In this document: positions 62,547 to 64,000 of the stretch, in pieces
Layout of the letters: every line of letters begins with the position of its first letter
How positions within the stretch are numbered: the stretch's first letter is position 1
Assembly: GCF_900114115.1 (NCBI RefSeq)
Contig: NZ_FORX01000022.1
Coordinates: 21,125-85,124 of the forward strand
Source: Desulfomicrobium apsheronum
Lineage (GTDB): Bacteria > Desulfobacterota > Desulfovibrionia > Desulfovibrionales > Desulfomicrobiaceae
Direction: 5' to 3'
Length of the DNA stretch: 64,000 nucleotides
The notes under the pieces: generated by a model
What the model was told of the DNA's origin: nothing
The model's database searches: none
What the model saw: the letters and a program-made list of their open reading frames with translations, nothing else
Program-made: the position numbers and the translations under genes

Positions 62547-62900
62547 ATGCACGAACTGTCCATTGCCGAGAGCCTGATCAAGATCATCGGCGAAGAAATG
62601 GCCAAACACGGCCTGACCAAACTGCACTCGTTCAAGATCGTCTATGGCCAAATCTCGGCCATTGTGCCCGAAGCCCTCGAGACCTCCTTTGAAATCCTGA
62701 CCATCGACACCCCGTTTGCAGGCGCAAAGATGGAGACCGAGGTCAAACCCATGGTCGTGCGCTGCCGTCAATGCGGCCACGAATTCAGCCCCAGCCTGGA
62801 GGAACGTGTCATCATGCCCTGTCCGCAGTGCACGACGGAACTGGGACACAAAATCATCTCCGGCCGTGAACTCTACATAGATAACATCGAAGCCGAATAA
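62547..62900 (+). CDS. hypA: Hydrogenase nickel-insertion protein HypA
   Basis: Protein of 117 residues starting MHELSIAESL; His2 binds nickel. The zinc site has VRCRQCGHEF and MPCPQCTTE (two CxxC). With HypB it delivers Ni to the HynA precursor. GGGAGTC precedes the ATG. It ends 13 bases before hypB. Confidence 0.95.
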   Translation: MHELSIAESLIKIIGEEMAKHGLTKLHSFKIVYGQISAIVPEALETSFEILTIDTPFAGAKMETEVKPMVVRCRQCGHEFSPSLEERVIMPCPQCTTELGHKIISGRELYIDNIEAE

Positions 62901-62913
62901 CGTGGAGGAAAGC

Positions 62914-63570
62914 ATGAAAGTCGATGTGGTACGCAATATTCTGGAAGCCAATGACGCGGTCGCGGCCGACCTGAACGCAGCGCTCAGCGCTCGCGGCATC
63001 CTGACCCTCAACCTGATGAGTTCGCCGGGCTCGGGCAAGACCTCCCTTCTGGAGCGGACGCTCACCGACCTGAAGGACGAGTTCAACATGGCCGTCATCG
63101 AAGGCGACTGCCAGACCGAGAACGACGCCCGCCGCGTTGCCGCCACAGGTGCCCGCGCCGTGCAGATCAACACCGCCGGCGGCTGCCACCTCGACAGCTC
63201 CATGGTCCGCGACGCCACCGAAAAGCTCGGCGTGGACGGCGTCGACATCCTTGTCGTCGAAAACGTGGGCAACCTGGTCTGCCCCGCGGAATTCAGCGTC
63301 GGCGAAGACTTCAAGGTCACCATCCTGAGCGTGACCGAAGGCGACGACAAGCCTGAAAAATATCCTTTCATCTTCGCCGAATCCAAGGTCATGATCCTGA
63401 ACAAGATCGACCTGCTGCCCTACGTCAACTTCGACGTGAACCGCGCCAGCGGCTTTGCACGCTCCATCAACAAGGACATCGAGATCTTCGCCCTCTCCGC
63501 CACCACCGGCGAAGGCATGGACGCCTGGTACGACTGGCTGCGCCGCGAACGGGCCAAGAAGAAAAAGTAA
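62914..63570 (+). CDS. hypB: Hydrogenase nickel GTPase HypB
   Basis: Protein of 218 residues. The P-loop is LMSSPGSGKTSLLERTL (~35-51); EGDCQTENDARRVAATG, then GGCHLDSSMV with the Cys-His metal site, VENVGNLVCPAEFSVGED, and LNKIDLLPYV with the NKID base-specificity motif follow. It lacks the His-rich nickel-storage N-terminus found in some species. ATG 62914 follows GGAGGAAAGC; GTG 62902 is in frame. Followed by a terminator. Confidence 0.95.
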   Translation: MKVDVVRNILEANDAVAADLNAALSARGILTLNLMSSPGSGKTSLLERTLTDLKDEFNMAVIEGDCQTENDARRVAATGARAVQINTAGGCHLDSSMVRDATEKLGVDGVDILVVENVGNLVCPAEFSVGEDFKVTILSVTEGDDKPEKYPFIFAESKVMILNKIDLLPYVNFDVNRASGFARSINKDIEIFALSATTGEGMDAWYDWLRRERAKKKK

Positions 63571-63590
63571 TTTTCGGCAATGACGGCAAA

Positions 63591-63627
63591 ACGCCCGCCT
63601 CGGAAACGATGGCGGGCGTCATTTTTT
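63591..63627 (+). terminator. Terminator of hypAB
   Basis: Stem ACGCCCGCC/GGCGGGCGT with an 11-base loop followed by six T residues. Confidence 0.9.
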
Positions 63628-63650
63628 GTGGATTCCCTGAAACGGGCCAT

Positions 63651-63675
63651 GGATTCCCGCCTTCGCGGGAATGAC
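63651..63675. repeat. Short palindromic repeat
   Basis: 25-base palindrome identical to that at 43310-43334. Confidence 0.85.
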
Positions 63676-63764
63676 GAACGTGTGCGCCGTAAGCGCTCAC
63701 AGGTCCGCATCTATCCATAAATTTTTCATGTGAGATAATGGGCCTCCAATTCAAGGAGGTCTTC

Positions 63765-64000
63765 ATGAAAACTCAGTTTGCACAGAATCGCGCGGCTCGC
63801 TGGATGGCGCATGTCCAGCAATGGCGGGAGAGTGGCCTCGGTAAGACCCGATACTGCCGCGAAAATGGTTTGGCTTTGAGCACGTTCCGATACTGGATAA
63901 CAAAGTCCCGACCATCTTCTGGCGGCGAATCCGCCGCAATTCCCGCTCTTGTGGCGCTGCCGTTTACGTTCGCCTCGAAAGCCCCGTCTATTGGCCTCAT
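63765..64000 (+). CDS. IS66-type accessory protein TnpA, truncated by the window end
   Basis: The first 78 codons of an open frame that continues past the window. The N-terminal helix-turn-helix pattern WMAHVQQWRESGLGKTRYCR then NGLALSTFRYWI is typical of the first gene of IS66 elements. GGAGG is close to ATG 63765. The element's left end must lie between 63700 and 63760, but I cannot place it without the right end. Confidence 0.8.
   Translation, partial: MKTQFAQNRAARWMAHVQQWRESGLGKTRYCRENGLALSTFRYWITKSRPSSGGESAAIPALVALPFTFASKAPSIGL

Overview
The window is a high-GC chromosomal segment from an anaerobic deltaproteobacterium. It looks like a sulfate reducer of the Desulfovibrionales (Desulfomicrobium/Desulfovibrio-like). 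This inference rests on a periplasmic Tat-exported [NiFe] hydrogenase (hynB-hynA) with maturation genes, futalosine-type menaquinone synthesis (mqnA), the paaK-ACT pair and many Desulfovibrio-type hypothetical genes. No rRNA, tRNA or CRISPR array was seen.

Layout. 1-2,992: a receiver-like/TPR protein and an orphan glycine-betaine-type binding protein. 3,169-6,481: a decayed phosphonate (C-P lyase) locus. phnE is interrupted by a stop codon, phnM has lost its middle, a DUF1045 gene and an inverted phnN survive, and a toxin-antitoxin pair sits between them; phnC, phnD and phnG-L are absent. 6,530-7,090: an array of palindromic repeats. 7,622-15,505: a lipoprotein, a small methyltransferase, ettA, a complete polar amino-acid ABC importer, an EamA transporter and an RRM protein with a structured leader. 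15,660-19,384: a CHAP lipoprotein, a cupin, a long direct repeat, then gpmI-rsfS. 19,385-29,730: a structured leader, paaK-ACT, a radical SAM protein, nudC, an operon joining an FAD oxidoreductase to a YnjBCD-like ABC importer, and a nucleotidyltransferase-fold protein.

29,731-35,390 is an AT-rich foreign island bounded by ISL3-family elements. It carries one large membrane enzyme: a phosphoethanolamine-transferase/sulfatase domain fused to a phosphodiesterase-like C-terminal domain. The flanking elements are an internally deleted ISL3 copy, a 5' remnant of the same element, and a second full-length ISL3 element next to that remnant.

35,391-43,190 returns to core genes: two hypothetical proteins, adk, mqnA, a small protein behind a FliA-like promoter, an inositol monophosphatase, and a hydantoinase-like/HDAC-like pair. 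43,731-47,335 is a TPP-riboswitch-controlled thiSGHFE operon. 47,503-51,754 holds a large EF-hand membrane protein, a GNAT acetyltransferase, a TPR protein and a nitroreductase.

52,141-63,570 is the hydrogenase region: an unusual upstream region with 50-bp tandem repeats and a hairpin, hynB, hynA, the maturation protease, hypC, and a degenerate ADP-ribosylglycohydrolase overlapping hypC. After a block of envelope and regulatory genes come hypA and hypB. Together these cover structural subunits, C-terminal processing, Ni insertion (HypA/B) and HypC; hypD, hypE and hypF are not in the window. The window ends inside an IS66-type element.
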